64,000 nucleotides of DNA from Streptomyces sp. 549 (GCF_030124175.1 NZ_JASKMT010000015.1:1-64000), one strand, 5' to 3'; numbered from the stretch's first letter, positions 19,710-28,708 are shown. The notes: a model not told the origin generated them from the sequence alone. Numbers and translations are program-made.

Positions 19710-20711
19710 GCCGGCGGGAGCCGCAGCTTCCGGATACCGCAGGCACCAGCCCTCCCACGCGGAGACGACCATGTCCCGCACGTCGTGCCGCGCGGTCCAG
19801 CCCAGCTCCTTGGCGATCCGCTCCGCCGACGCCACCACGCGGGCCGGGTCGCCGGGGCGGCGCGGGGTGACGGCGGCGGCCGGCTCGGGGCGGCCGGTCA
19901 CCTCGGCGATCAGGTCCACCATCTCCCGCACCGAGACACCCTCGCCGCGGCCGATGTTGACCGTCAGCTCCTGCGGTCCGCCGTCGCCCCCCGCGCTCTC
20001 GATGAGGGCGCGGGCCGCGGCGACGTGCGCCTCGGCCAGGTCCTCGACGTGGATGTAGTCCCGCACGCAGGTGCCGTCAGGGGTGGGGTAGTCGTCGCCG
20101 AAGATCTGCGGCGCCGCACCGGCGGTGAGCTTCTCGAAGACCATCGGCACCAGGTTGAACACGCCGGTGTCGGCCAGTTCGGGGGTCGCCGCGCCCGCCA
20201 CGTTGAAGTACCGCAGGCAGGCGGTGGACACGCCGTGCGCCCGGCCCGCGGCCCGCACCAGCCACTCGCCGGCGAGCTTCGTCTCGCCGTAGGGGCTCAT
20301 CGGCGCGCAGGGTGTGTCCTCGGTGACCAGGTCCACGTCGGGCATGCCGTAGACGGCCGCCGAGGAGGAGAACACGAACCGCGGCACCGACGCGCGGGCG
20401 ACGGCGCCCAGCAGGACCTGAAGGCCCTGCACGTTCTGCTCGTAGTAGTGCAGCGGCCGTTCCACGGACTCGCCGACCTGCTTCTTCGCCGCCAGGTGCA
20501 CCACACACTCGATGCGGTGCTCGGCGAAGGTGCGGTCGAGCAGTCCGGCGTCGAGCACCGAGCCCTCCACCAGCGGCACGTCCTGCGGGACCCGCTCGCG
20601 CAGGCCGCTGGACAGGTCGTCCAGGACGACGACGTCCTCACCCGCCAGGGTCAGCGCACGCACCACGTGCGCCCCGATGTATCCGGCTCCACCAGTGATC
20701 AGATAGCTCAT
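19698..20711 (-). CDS. galE: UDP-glucose 4-epimerase GalE
   Basis: Extended SDR enzyme interconverting UDP-glucose and UDP-galactose for the Leloir pathway and wall glycans; 337 residues, the normal length. Motifs: GGAGYIG for NAD, LAAKKQVGESV, FSSSAAVYG with the catalytic Ser, YGETK with the catalytic Tyr and Lys, and DGTCVRDYIHVEDLA. It sits apart from galT/galK, typical of a constitutive galE. The mRNA is probably leaderless: TAGGAT lies 6 nt before the ATG. Its -35 region overlaps an IS605-like hairpin. Confidence 0.93.
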   Translation of the reverse strand: MSYLITGGAGYIGAHVVRALTLAGEDVVVLDDLSSGLRERVPQDVPLVEGSVLDAGLLDRTFAEHRIECVVHLAAKKQVGESVERPLHYYEQNVQGLQVLLGAVARASVPRFVFSSSAAVYGMPDVDLVTEDTPCAPMSPYGETKLAGEWLVRAAGRAHGVSTACLRYFNVAGAATPELADTGVFNLVPMVFEKLTAGAAPQIFGDDYPTPDGTCVRDYIHVEDLAEAHVAAARALIESAGGDGGPQELTVNIGRGEGVSVREMVDLIAEVTGRPEPAAAVTPRRPGDPARVVASAERIAKELGWTARHDVRDMVVSAWEGWCLRYPEAAAPAGTPG

Positions 20712-20717
20712 GTCGGC

Positions 20718-20723
20718 ATCCTA
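20718..20723 (-). promoter_or_regulatory. -10 box of leaderless galE
   Basis: TAGGAT on the minus strand, 6 nt before the galE ATG. A -35 element about 17 bp upstream would fall at about 20741-20746, inside the adjoining hairpin element. Confidence 0.55.
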
Positions 20724-20735
20724 TGCGCGGGGCCT

Positions 20736-20785
20736 TTGAAACCTCCCCTCCCTGAAGGGGAGGGGATTCCTAGCTCACTTCGCCT
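20736..20785 (-). mobile_element. IS200/IS605-like right-end remnant (no transposase or TnpB)
   Basis: Read on the minus strand: GGCGAAGTGAGC, then AGGAATCCCCTCCCC, a short loop, GGGAGGGGAGG and TTTCAA. The hairpin CCCCTCCC/GGGAGGGG (20745-20752 and 20758-20765) followed by a TTCAA-type end is the arrangement I associate with right ends of IS1341/TnpB-type elements in streptomycetes. No tnpA or tnpB and no left end are present. It could also simply be a hairpin terminator. Confidence 0.45.
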
Positions 20786-20834
20786 GACACCTAGCAGGTG
20801 AACGTCTCCGGCGCCGTCGGCCTGGGAACGCGGC

Positions 20835-20868
20835 GGCGCCCGCCCGCAGCGGACTGCGGACGGGCGCC
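20835..20868 (-). terminator. fadAB terminator
   Basis: 15-bp stem with one mismatch (20835-20849 and 20854-20868) and a 4-nt loop, downstream of fadB. Confidence 0.8.
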
Positions 20869-20908
20869 GTGGAGGCCGGGGCGGCGTGGGCCGCCCGTCG
20901 CCCCGGAG

Positions 20909-23038
20909 TTACGCGGGCACGCTGGCCACGCCCGGGGCGTGGAAGGTGCGCCCGGTGACGCGCTCGCTGACGCCGGCCCGGTCCAGGTACGGCGTGATGC
21001 CGCCCAGGTGGAACGGCCAGCCGGCACCGGTGATCAGGCACAGGTCGACGTCCTGCGCCTCGGCGACGACACCCTCGGCGAGCATCAGGCCGATCTCCTC
21101 GGCGATGGCGTTCAGCGCCCGGTCGCGGACCTGCTCCTCGGTGAGGTGGGTGTCACCGACCTGGAACAGCGCGGCGACCTCCGGGTCCAGCTCGGGAGTG
21201 CCGCTGTCGTGGCGGTACAGGCTGCGCTTGCCCGCCTCGACGACGCGGCCCAGGTTCTCCGACACACCGAACCGGTCGGGGAAGGAGCCGTGCAGGGTGC
21301 CCGCGACGTGGTGCGCGACGGCCGGGCCGACGAGCTCCAGCAGCACGATGGGCGACATCGGCAGGCCGAGCGGCGCGAGCGCACGGTCGGCGACCTCCAC
21401 CGGGGTGCCCTCGTCGATGGCGCCCAGCACCTCGCCCATGAAGCGGGTGAGGATGCGGTTCACCACGAACGCCGGGGCGTCCTTGACGAGTACGGCGGTC
21501 TTCTTCAGCTTCTTGGCCACGGCGAACGCGGTGGCCAGCGAGGCGTCGTCGGTGCGCTCGGCACGGACGATCTCCAGCAGCGGCAGCACCGCGACGGGGT
21601 TGAAGAAGTGGAAGCCGACGACCCGCTCGGGGTTCTTCAGCTGCGAGGCCATCTCGGTGATGGACAGCGAGGAGGTGTTGGTGGCGAGGATGGCGTGCGC
21701 GGGCACGACCGCCTCGACCTCGGCGAACACCTTCTGCTTGACGCCCATCTCCTCGAAGACGGCCTCGATCACGAAGTCGGCGTCGGAGAAGGCGGTCGCC
21801 TTGTCGAGCGAGCCGGTGACCAGCGCCTTGAGGCGGTTGGCCTTGTCCTGGCCCACCCGGCCCTTCAGCAGCAGCTTGTCGATCTCCTCGTGGACGTAGC
21901 CCACGCCCTTGTCCACGCGCTCCTGGTCGATGTCGGTCAGCACGACCGGCACCTCCAGACGGCGGGCGAACAGCAGCGCCAGCTGCGAGGCCATCAGGCC
22001 CGCGCCGACCACGCCGACCTTGGTGACCGGCCGGGCCAGGCTCTTGTCCGGGGCGCCGGCGGGACGCTTGGCGCGCTTCTGCACCAGGTTGAAGGCGTAG
22101 ATGCCGCTGCGCAGTTCGCCGCCCATGATGAGGTCGGCCAGCGCGGTGTCCTCGGCGTCGAAGCCCTTCTGGAGGTCCCCGTCCTTGGCCGCGGCGATGA
22201 TGTCCAGTGCCCGGTAGGCGGCGGGCGCCGCGCCGTGCACCTTGCTGTCGGCGATCTCCCGGCCGCGGGCCACGGCCCGGTCCCAGGACTCGCCGCGGTC
22301 GATCTCGGGGCGCTCGACCTGGAGCTGGCCGGTCAGTACGGCCGCGGTCCAGTGCAGCGACTGCTCCAGGAAGTCCGCGCCCTCGAAGATGGCGTCGGCG
22401 ATGCCCAGCTCGTAGACCTGCTTGCCCTTGAGCTGCCGGTTCTGGTTGAGCGAGTTCTCGACGATGACCTGCACGGCCCGCTCCGGACCGATCAGGTTCG
22501 GCAGCAGCGCGCAGCCGCCCCAGCCGGGCACCAGGCCGAGGAAGACCTCGGGCAGCGAGAAGGCGGGGATGGACTGCGAGACGGTCCGGTAGCCGCAGTG
22601 CAGGCCGACCTCGACACCGCCGCCCATCGCCGCGCCGTTGTAGTAGGCGAAGGTGGGCACGGCCAGCGCGGGCAGCCGCTTGAAGACCTCGTGGCCGCCC
22701 TTGCCGATGGCGAGCGCGTCCTCGTGCCGCTTCAGCAGCTCGACGCCCTTGAGGTCGGCGCCGACGGCGAAGATGAACGGCTTGCCGGTCACGCCGACAC
22801 CGACGATCTCGCCCGCCGCGGCCTCGGCCTCGACCTGGTCGATCGCCGCGTCGAGGTTGGCCAGCGACTGCGGGCCGAACGTGGTCGGCTTGGTGTGGTC
22901 GAAACCGTTGTCCAGCGTGATGAGCGCGAAGCGGCCGGCTCCGGCGGGCAGGTCCAGGTGCCGTACGTGCGCCTGGGTCACCACCTCGTCCGGGAACAGC
23001 TCGGCTGCGCCCTTCAACAGCTCTGCGGTGTTGCTCAC
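20909..23038 (-). CDS. fadB: Fatty-acid oxidation multifunctional protein FadB (enoyl-CoA hydratase / 3-hydroxyacyl-CoA dehydrogenase)
   Basis: 709-residue alpha subunit of the beta-oxidation complex. Residues about 1-210 are a crotonase domain with the oxyanion segment NGAAMGGGVEVGLHC. From about 335 a Rossmann domain (VGVVGAGLMASQLALLFARR) and the 3HCDH C-terminal domains follow, with GFHFFNPV carrying the catalytic His and later VVNRILTRFMGE. GTG 23038 has GGAGGAG upstream and overlaps the fadA stop by 4 nt (GTGA). The two subunits hydrate enoyl-CoA, oxidise hydroxyacyl-CoA and thiolyse ketoacyl-CoA. The second glycine-loop position is Ala (GAGLMA, usually GAGxMG), a conservative change. 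Confidence 0.95.
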   Translation of the reverse strand: MSNTAELLKGAAELFPDEVVTQAHVRHLDLPAGAGRFALITLDNGFDHTKPTTFGPQSLANLDAAIDQVEAEAAAGEIVGVGVTGKPFIFAVGADLKGVELLKRHEDALAIGKGGHEVFKRLPALAVPTFAYYNGAAMGGGVEVGLHCGYRTVSQSIPAFSLPEVFLGLVPGWGGCALLPNLIGPERAVQVIVENSLNQNRQLKGKQVYELGIADAIFEGADFLEQSLHWTAAVLTGQLQVERPEIDRGESWDRAVARGREIADSKVHGAAPAAYRALDIIAAAKDGDLQKGFDAEDTALADLIMGGELRSGIYAFNLVQKRAKRPAGAPDKSLARPVTKVGVVGAGLMASQLALLFARRLEVPVVLTDIDQERVDKGVGYVHEEIDKLLLKGRVGQDKANRLKALVTGSLDKATAFSDADFVIEAVFEEMGVKQKVFAEVEAVVPAHAILATNTSSLSITEMASQLKNPERVVGFHFFNPVAVLPLLEIVRAERTDDASLATAFAVAKKLKKTAVLVKDAPAFVVNRILTRFMGEVLGAIDEGTPVEVADRALAPLGLPMSPIVLLELVGPAVAHHVAGTLHGSFPDRFGVSENLGRVVEAGKRSLYRHDSGTPELDPEVAALFQVGDTHLTEEQVRDRALNAIAEEIGLMLAEGVVAEAQDVDLCLITGAGWPFHLGGITPYLDRAGVSERVTGRTFHAPGVASVPA

Positions 23039-24255
23039 TTGGCTCCTCCGTCGAAGTGCGGGTTCTCCCAGATCACGGTGCCGCCCATGCCGAAGCCGAC
23101 ACACATGGTGGTCAGGCCGTAGCGCACGTGCGGCTGCTGCTCGAACTGGCGGGCCAGCTGCGTCATCAGCCGGACGCCGGAGGAGGCGAGCGGGTGCCCG
23201 AAGGCGATCGCGCCGCCGAACTGGTTGACGCGGGGGTCGTCGTCGGCGATGCCGTAGTGGTCCAGCAGTGCCAGGACCTGCACGGCGAACGCCTCGTTGA
23301 TCTCGAACAGGCCGATGTCGTCGATGGACAGGCCCGCCTTGGCGAGCGCCTTCTCCGTGGACGGCACCGGGCCGATGCCCATCACCTCGGGCTCGACGCC
23401 GGCGAAGGCGTAGGAGACCAGGCGCATCTTGACGGGCAGCTCCAGCTCGCGCGCCACGTCCTCGGCGGCGATCAGCGAGGCGGTGGCGCCGTCGTTCAGG
23501 CCGGCGGCGTTGCCCGGGGTGACCCGGCCGTGCGCCCGGAACGGCGTCTTCAGGCCGGCCAGCATCTCCAGCGTGGTGCCGGGGCGCATCGGCTCGTCGG
23601 CGGTCGCCAGGCCCCAGCCGGTCTCGCCGGCCTCGGCGTTGGTGCGGCGCACCGAGACGGGGACCAGGTCGGGCTGGATGTTGCCGTTGGCGTAGGCCTT
23701 GGCGGCCTTCTCCTGGCTGCGCACGGCGTAGGCGTCGGCGCGGTCCTTGGTGAGGTGCGGGAACCGGTCGTGCAGGTTCTCCGCGGTCATGCCCATGAAC
23801 ATGGCCGACTCGTCGACCAGCTTCTCCGAGACGAAGCGCGGGTTGGGGTCGACGCCCTCGCCCATCGGGTGGCGTCCCATGTGCTCGACGCCGCCGGCCA
23901 CGACGATGTCGTAGGCGCCGAAGGCGACCGAGCCCGCGGTGCTGGTCACGGCGGTCATCGCGCCGGCGCACATGCGGTCGACGGAGAATCCGGGGACGGT
24001 CTGCGGCAGCCCCGCGAGGATCCCCGCGGTGCGGCCCAGGGTGAGGCCCTGGTCGCCGATCTGGGTGGTCGCGGCGAGGGCGACCTCGTCGATGCGCTCC
24101 GGCGCCAGGCCCGGGTTGCGGCGCAGCAGCTCGCGGATGCACTTGACGACCAGATCGTCGGCGCGGGTCTCGTGGTAGATGCCCTTGGGGCCCGCCTTGC
24201 CGAACGGGGTGCGGACGCCGTCGACGAAGACGACGTCCCTAGCGGTACGAGGCAC
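23035..24255 (-). CDS. fadA: Acetyl-CoA acyltransferase (3-ketoacyl-CoA thiolase) FadA
   Basis: 406-residue thiolase, beta subunit partner of FadB. Active-site residues: nucleophilic Cys in DRMCAGAM, His in AFGHPLASSG and the second Cys in TTMCVGFGMGG; NEAFAVQ is also present. GTG 24255 has GGAGGAG at a good distance. First gene of the fadAB operon; a partly symmetric element lies upstream. Confidence 0.95.
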   Translation of the reverse strand: MPRTARDVVFVDGVRTPFGKAGPKGIYHETRADDLVVKCIRELLRRNPGLAPERIDEVALAATTQIGDQGLTLGRTAGILAGLPQTVPGFSVDRMCAGAMTAVTSTAGSVAFGAYDIVVAGGVEHMGRHPMGEGVDPNPRFVSEKLVDESAMFMGMTAENLHDRFPHLTKDRADAYAVRSQEKAAKAYANGNIQPDLVPVSVRRTNAEAGETGWGLATADEPMRPGTTLEMLAGLKTPFRAHGRVTPGNAAGLNDGATASLIAAEDVARELELPVKMRLVSYAFAGVEPEVMGIGPVPSTEKALAKAGLSIDDIGLFEINEAFAVQVLALLDHYGIADDDPRVNQFGGAIAFGHPLASSGVRLMTQLARQFEQQPHVRYGLTTMCVGFGMGGTVIWENPHFDGGAK

Positions 24256-24347
24256 GTTGGCTCTCCTCCTGCAGGGTGCGGCCGGGAGTTCCGGGGTTGC
24301 CCCCGGGAGAATGCCGCCGCCGGGCGGCGCGCTTCCCGACCTCCATG

Positions 24348-24369
24348 CTACTTGTCGGTAACCAAGTGG
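24348..24369. promoter_or_regulatory. Inverted repeat upstream of fadA (candidate operator)
   Basis: CTACTTG and CAAGTGG, 7-bp arms with one mismatch and an 8-nt spacer. The patch is less GC-rich than its surroundings and lies about 93 bp before fadA. A TetR-type acyl-CoA-responsive repressor is one possibility. Confidence 0.4.
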
Positions 24370-24433
24370 CAAGGCCCGCCCCACCGGGACCGGTGCGGTG
24401 CGTGTCACATCCGCGCCGGTCCGCGGGCGGCGG

Positions 24434-25705
24434 CTACTCCGCCGGGGGCGCCGCGGCCAGGGCCGTGGCCAGCAGAGGAAGCGTTTGTTCAACCTGCCAC
24501 GCGCGGGCCCCGTAGCCGCGCAGCGCGTCCGCGACGGCCTCCGCCGACAGGTCGGCCGGCGGCTCCCAGCACAGGCGGCGCACGGTGTCCGGGGTGATCA
24601 GGTTCTCCTGCGGAAGCCGCAGCAGCTCGGCCTGCGCGGTCACCGCGGCACGGGCGGCGGCGAGCCGCGCGGCTGCGGCCGGGTCCTTCTCCGCCCAGGA
24701 GCGCGGCGGCGGCGGTCCGCCCGGTGCCTGGCCCGGCTGCGGCAGCTCCGAGTCCGGCAGTGCCCTGGCCCGGTCCACCGCCGCCTGCCACTCCTCCAGC
24801 TGCCGCCGCCCCATCCGGTGCCCGAAGCCGGGCAGCGCGGTGAGCGCGCGCACCGAGTCCGGCAGACCGAGTGCGGCCTCCACGATCGCCGCGTCGGTGA
24901 GCACCTTGCCGGGGGAGACGTCGCGGCGCCTGGCGACCTCGTCCCGGGCCTGCCACAGCTCCCTGACCACGGCCATCTGACGGCGCCTGCGCACCTTGTG
25001 CATGCCCGAGGTGCGCCGCCAGGGGTCCTTGCGCGGCGGTGCCGGGGGAGCGAGCGCGAGGGCCTCGAACTCCTGGCGGGCCCAGTCCAGCTTGTCCTGC
25101 CGATCCAGTTCCGCCTCCAGTGCGTCCCGCAGGTCCACCAGCAGTTCCACGTCGAGCGCGGCGTAGCGCAGCCAGGGTTCGGGAAGCGGGCGGGTGGACC
25201 AGTCGACGGCGGAGTGCCCCTTCTCCAGGGCGTATCCCAGGACGCCCTCGACCATGGCCCCCAGGCCGACCCGGGGGTAGCCGGCGAGCCGTCCGGCGAG
25301 TTCGGTGTCGAACAGCCGGCGCGGGCGCATGCCTATCTCCCGCAGGCAGGGCAGGTCCTGGGAGGCGGCGTGCAGCACCCACTCGCTGTCCGCGAGCGCG
25401 GTGTCCAGGGCGGAGAGATCGGGGCAGGCGACCGGGTCGATCAGTGCGCTGCCGGCGCCTGTGCGGCGAAGTTGCACCAGGTAGGCCCGCTGGCCGTAGC
25501 GGTAGCCCGACGCCCGCTCGGCGTCCACCGCGACGGGTCCGGTGCCGGCGGAGAAGGCCGCGACGACGCCGGCGAGTGCCTCGGCGTCCGCGACCACCGG
25601 CGGAATGCCCTCTCGCGGCTCCAGCAGGGGGGTCGGCGCCGGACCGGTGTCCGGGGACGGTTCCTGGGCTGTGCTGGCTGCGGCGATCTTCTGGGCGTCG
25701 GTCAC
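24434..25705 (-). CDS. rnd: Ribonuclease D
   Basis: 423-residue 3'-5' exoribonuclease for tRNA and stable-RNA trimming. The DEDDy exonuclease motifs are visible: VAVDAERASG (D and E), HAASQDLPCL (D) and RYAALDVELL (Y-x-x-x-D). A central HRDC domain follows (PDSVRALTALPGFGHRMGRR region). The N-terminus has a variable, Pro-rich tail of about 30 residues. The GTG is 6 nt after a TACCCT box, so it is likely leaderless. It lies downstream of whiI but is separated from it by a strong hairpin. Confidence 0.92.
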   Translation of the reverse strand: MTDAQKIAAASTAQEPSPDTGPAPTPLLEPREGIPPVVADAEALAGVVAAFSAGTGPVAVDAERASGYRYGQRAYLVQLRRTGAGSALIDPVACPDLSALDTALADSEWVLHAASQDLPCLREIGMRPRRLFDTELAGRLAGYPRVGLGAMVEGVLGYALEKGHSAVDWSTRPLPEPWLRYAALDVELLVDLRDALEAELDRQDKLDWARQEFEALALAPPAPPRKDPWRRTSGMHKVRRRRQMAVVRELWQARDEVARRRDVSPGKVLTDAAIVEAALGLPDSVRALTALPGFGHRMGRRQLEEWQAAVDRARALPDSELPQPGQAPGGPPPPRSWAEKDPAAAARLAAARAAVTAQAELLRLPQENLITPDTVRRLCWEPPADLSAEAVADALRGYGARAWQVEQTLPLLATALAAAPPAE

Positions 25706-25711
25706 CCGACA

Positions 25712-25717
25712 AGGGTA
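25712..25717 (-). promoter_or_regulatory. -10 box of leaderless rnd
   Basis: TACCCT on the minus strand, 6 nt before the GTG start. Confidence 0.45.
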
Positions 25718-25734
25718 TCCGTGTGTACGGACCG

Positions 25735-25776
25735 CGCAGCGCCCGCCGACGGAACGTTACGTCGGCGGGCGCTGCG
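25735..25776 (-). terminator. Strong hairpin between whiI and rnd
   Basis: Perfect 16-bp stem (25735-25750 and 25761-25776) around a 10-nt loop, 184 nt after the whiI stop and just upstream of the rnd promoter. The stretch 25777-25959 is very GC-rich and holds nothing else recognisable. Confidence 0.75.
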
Positions 25777-25959
25777 GGGATGCGCACCGGGTGCCGCGGG
25801 CGGGCGGTCCCCGGGTGGGGAGGGCCCCGGACGGGGCGGGGGTGCTCGGCCCGGAAGGGGCCGGCGGGGTGCGCGCGGCGGGCGTGTCGCCGCGCCGGCC
25901 GCGGGGGTGACCGGTCGGTTCGGGCGTCCGGTCGGTCGGGCCGCTGGTCGCGGGTGGGG

Positions 25960-26622
25960 TCAGTGGATGATGCCGGTGCGCAGGGCGACGGCCACCATGC
26001 CCGCGCGGTCGCCGGTGCCGAGCTTGCGGGCGATCCGGGCGAGGTGGCTCTTGACGGTCAGGGCGGAGAGCCCCATGGAGACGCCGATGGCCTTGTTGGA
26101 CTGGCCCTCGGCGACGAGTCGCAGGACCTCGACCTCGCGGCCGGACAGCTCGCGGTGGCCGCCGGGGTGGCCGGGGGCGCCGGGCGGACGCCGGTGCAGC
26201 CGGGCGGCTGCCGCGCCGATGGGGGCCGCGCCGGGCCGGGCGGCCATGGCGAGGTTGTTGCGGGTGCCGGTGACGACGTAGCCCTTTACGCCGCCGGCGA
26301 GGGCGTGGCGCACCGCGCCGATGTCGTCGGCGGCCGACAGGGCCAGGCCGTTCGGCCAGCCCGCCGCCCGGGTCTCGGACAGCAGGGTCAGGCCGGAGCC
26401 GTCGGGAAGGTGGACGTCGGCCACGCAGATGTCACGTGGGTTGGCGACTCGGGGACGGGCCTCCGCGATCGATGACGCCTCGATTACGTCCCGCACGCCC
26501 AGCGCCCAGAGGTGCCGGGTCACGGTGGAACGGACTCGGGGGTCTGCGACGACGACCATGGCCGTCGGCTTGTTCGGGCGGTAGGCGACCGGGCTTGTGG
26601 GGTGCTCGAGGAGAACAGACAC
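25960..26622 (-). CDS. whiI: Sporulation response-regulator-like protein WhiI
   Basis: 220-residue orphan regulator: an N-terminal receiver-like domain (about 20-120) and a C-terminal LuxR/NarL HTH (LSGREVEVLRLVAEGQSNKA, then LSALTVKSHLARIARKLG). It matches my recollection of S. coelicolor WhiI (SCO6029), which together with BldM controls genes of aerial hyphae septation and spore maturation. The receiver is atypical: the acidic pair after the first strand is ADP with only one acid; the phospho-acceptor-like Asp in VADVHLPDGSG, Ser in ALSAADD and Lys in VKGYV remain. No kinase is nearby. GTG 26622 has AGGAGG upstream, and a sigma-WhiG-type promoter precedes it. Confidence 0.9.
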   Translation of the reverse strand: MSVLLEHPTSPVAYRPNKPTAMVVVADPRVRSTVTRHLWALGVRDVIEASSIAEARPRVANPRDICVADVHLPDGSGLTLLSETRAAGWPNGLALSAADDIGAVRHALAGGVKGYVVTGTRNNLAMAARPGAAPIGAAAARLHRRPPGAPGHPGGHRELSGREVEVLRLVAEGQSNKAIGVSMGLSALTVKSHLARIARKLGTGDRAGMVAVALRTGIIH

Positions 26623-26705
26623 CGGGCCTCCTGGGGAGTGGAGTCAGGGGATGGCTGCCGGCTCCGGAAACGAGCCGCTGCTGCCGGGTGGAAGGGTCAA
26701 AAGGA

Positions 26706-26733
26706 CCTTCGGCAGCAACGCGGTCCTGCTTTA
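26706..26733 (-). promoter_or_regulatory. Sigma-WhiG-type promoter of whiI
   Basis: On the minus strand TAAA-N16-GCCGAAGG, close to the sigma-WhiG consensus TAAA-N15/16-GCCGATAA. This agrees with the known WhiG dependence of whiI. The untranslated leader would be about 75 nt. Confidence 0.75.
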
Positions 26734-26833
26734 GGAGAAGATCACGAACGAGTGAGGATAAATTTCGCAATTCGGACACAGGGTCGAGCGGACCCGCACA
26801 GCAGTCCTGCTCGGAGCGGCTGTGGCCGTCCAC

Positions 26834-27475
26834 TCAGAGCGGGTGCGGGCCACGGCGCGGCGGAAGCGGCACCACACCCCCACCCCCGTGCCGCCCGTCG
26901 CCGTGCTCCGGGGGCAGCCCGGCACACTGGCACAGCAGGTCGCACCACGCGGCGAGGTGCTCGGCGGTGTCCGGCACCCCCATCGGACCCATCGGCGTCC
27001 ACGAGGCGCGGATCTCGATCTCCGCCTGCGGCACCCGGTCCGCCAGTGCGCCGAAGTAGTGCGACGAGGCCCGGGTGACCGTGCCGCCCGCCTGCCCGCA
27101 CGCCACGGCTCTCGCCTGCAGCGCGCCCGTCAGCCACGACCAGGTGACCTCTGGCAGCAGTGGATCGGCGGCCATCTCAGCCTCCAGTTCGGCCCGCGTC
27201 AGTGTCACCACCCGGAACGTGCCCTGCCAGGAGTCCTGCCCCTGCGGATCGTGCAGCAGCACGAACCGCCCGTCGGCCAGCTCCTCCCCGTCCACCTCGA
27301 CCGACGCCTCCACGGCGTGCGCGAAGGGTGCCAGCCGCTTGGGCGCCGGCATCGGGTCGATGCGCACCTCGGGACGGCAGGACACCCTGCCGAGCGCCGC
27401 CACCGCACGCCGGAAAGCCGGCGGAAGCGCATCGTCGTCGGGGCCTTCAGCCATCTGTGCTCGCGCCGCTGCCAT
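26834..27475 (-). CDS. DUF3000 family protein
   Basis: 213-residue actinobacterial protein of unknown function. The conserved core ([50 protein letters not shown]) fits DUF3000, which is regularly found beside hemE and rnd in actinomycetes. The C-terminus is a Gly/Pro/Arg/His-rich tail. ATG 27475 lies 7 nt after TACTGT and has no Shine-Dalgarno, suggesting a leaderless mRNA; Met 8 (27454) is an alternative. Divergent from hemE. Confidence 0.85.
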   Translation of the reverse strand: MAAARAQMAEGPDDDALPPAFRRAVAALGRVSCRPEVRIDPMPAPKRLAPFAHAVEASVEVDGEELADGRFVLLHDPQGQDSWQGTFRVVTLTRAELEAEMAADPLLPEVTWSWLTGALQARAVACGQAGGTVTRASSHYFGALADRVPQAEIEIRASWTPMGPMGVPDTAEHLAAWCDLLCQCAGLPPEHGDGRHGGGGVVPLPPRRGPHPL

Positions 27476-27482
27476 GGGCGGA

Positions 27483-27488
27483 ACAGTA
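27483..27488 (-). promoter_or_regulatory. -10 box of the leaderless DUF3000 gene
   Basis: TACTGT on the minus strand, 7 nt before ATG 27475. Confidence 0.45.
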
Positions 27489-27633
27489 GGCCGAAGCGCC
27501 CGCCCAACCCGGTAGGAACACCCCCGAACAGCCGATCCGCCCCACCGCGTTCTGTGACGCCGAACACCCGCGCACCGCGGTCCCGTTCCGGCCGAGTTGT
27601 CACCGGCACCGGCCCGCGTGGGAGACTGCGCCC

Positions 27634-28698
27634 GTGAGTGCCGATGACCGCCCCACGGGCCCGCCGAGCAAGACGTACGACTCCGCCTTCCTGAAGGCGT
27701 GCCGCCGCGAGCCGGTGCCGCACACGCCGGTCTGGTTCATGAGGCAGGCCGGCCGCTCGCTGCCGGAGTACCGCAAGCTCCGCGAGGGCATCGCCATGCT
27801 CGACTCCTGCATGCGGCCCGATCTGGTCACCGAGATCACCCTGCAGCCCGTGCGGCGGCACCAGGTGGACGCGGCGATCTACTTCAGCGACATCGTGGTC
27901 CCGCTCAAGGCCATCGGCATCGACCTCGACATCAAGCCCGGCGTCGGCCCGGTCGTCGCCCGGCCGATCCGCTCCCGCGCCGACCTGGCGCAGCTGCGCC
28001 CGCTGGAGCCCGACGACGTGGACTACGTGACGGCCGCGGTCGGCATGCTCACCGAGCAGCTCGGAACCACTCCGCTGATCGGATTCGCCGGCGCCCCCTT
28101 CACCCTGGCCAGCTACCTTGTGGAGGGCGGCCCGTCCCGCAACCACGAGCACACCAAGGCGATGATGTTCGGCGAGCCCGAGTTGTGGGCCGAACTGCTC
28201 GACCGCCTCGCCGGCATCACCTCCGCGTTCCTGAAGGTCCAGATCGAGGCCGGAGCCAGCGCGGTCCAGCTGTTCGACTCCTGGGTCGGCGCGCTCACGC
28301 CCGAGGACTACCGCACCCGGGTCATGCCCTCCTCCGCGAAGGTCTTCGACGCGGTGGCCGGCTACGGCGTGCCGCGCATCCACTTCGGCGTCGGCACCGG
28401 GGAACTGCTGGACCTGATGTCCGAAGCGGGCGCCGACGTGGTCGGCGCCGACTGGCGGGTGCCGCTCGACGAGGCCGCCCGCCGGGTCGGCCCCGGCAAG
28501 GCGATCCAGGGCAACCTGGACCCGGCCGTGCTGTTCGCCCCGCGTGAGGCCGTCGAGACGCAGGCCCGCCGGGTCCTGGACTCAGCCCGCGACCTGCCCG
28601 GCCACGTCTTCAACCTCGGCCACGGCGTGCTGCCCGACACCGACCCCGAGGCCCTCACCCGGCTCGTGGCGTACGTGCACGAGCAGACCGCGCGCTGA
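27634..28698 (+). CDS. hemE: Uroporphyrinogen decarboxylase HemE
   Basis: 354-residue cytosolic enzyme converting uroporphyrinogen III to coproporphyrinogen III. Signature motifs are intact: [14 protein letters not shown] with the substrate-binding Arg residues, [13 protein letters not shown] with the catalytic Asp, [17 protein letters not shown] and [15 protein letters not shown] 27634; GGGAG upstream. It leads hemE-hemY-hemQ with gaps of 10 and 4 nt. Confidence 0.96.
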   Translation: MSADDRPTGPPSKTYDSAFLKACRREPVPHTPVWFMRQAGRSLPEYRKLREGIAMLDSCMRPDLVTEITLQPVRRHQVDAAIYFSDIVVPLKAIGIDLDIKPGVGPVVARPIRSRADLAQLRPLEPDDVDYVTAAVGMLTEQLGTTPLIGFAGAPFTLASYLVEGGPSRNHEHTKAMMFGEPELWAELLDRLAGITSAFLKVQIEAGASAVQLFDSWVGALTPEDYRTRVMPSSAKVFDAVAGYGVPRIHFGVGTGELLDLMSEAGADVVGADWRVPLDEAARRVGPGKAIQGNLDPAVLFAPREAVETQARRVLDSARDLPGHVFNLGHGVLPDTDPEALTRLVAYVHEQTAR

Positions 28699-28708
28699 GG
28701 CGGCCGGC

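Noticed and set aside
25777..25959. GC-rich repetitive stretch as a possible gene
   Set aside because: Only low-complexity GGT/CCG runs without a start, ribosome site or third-position pattern.
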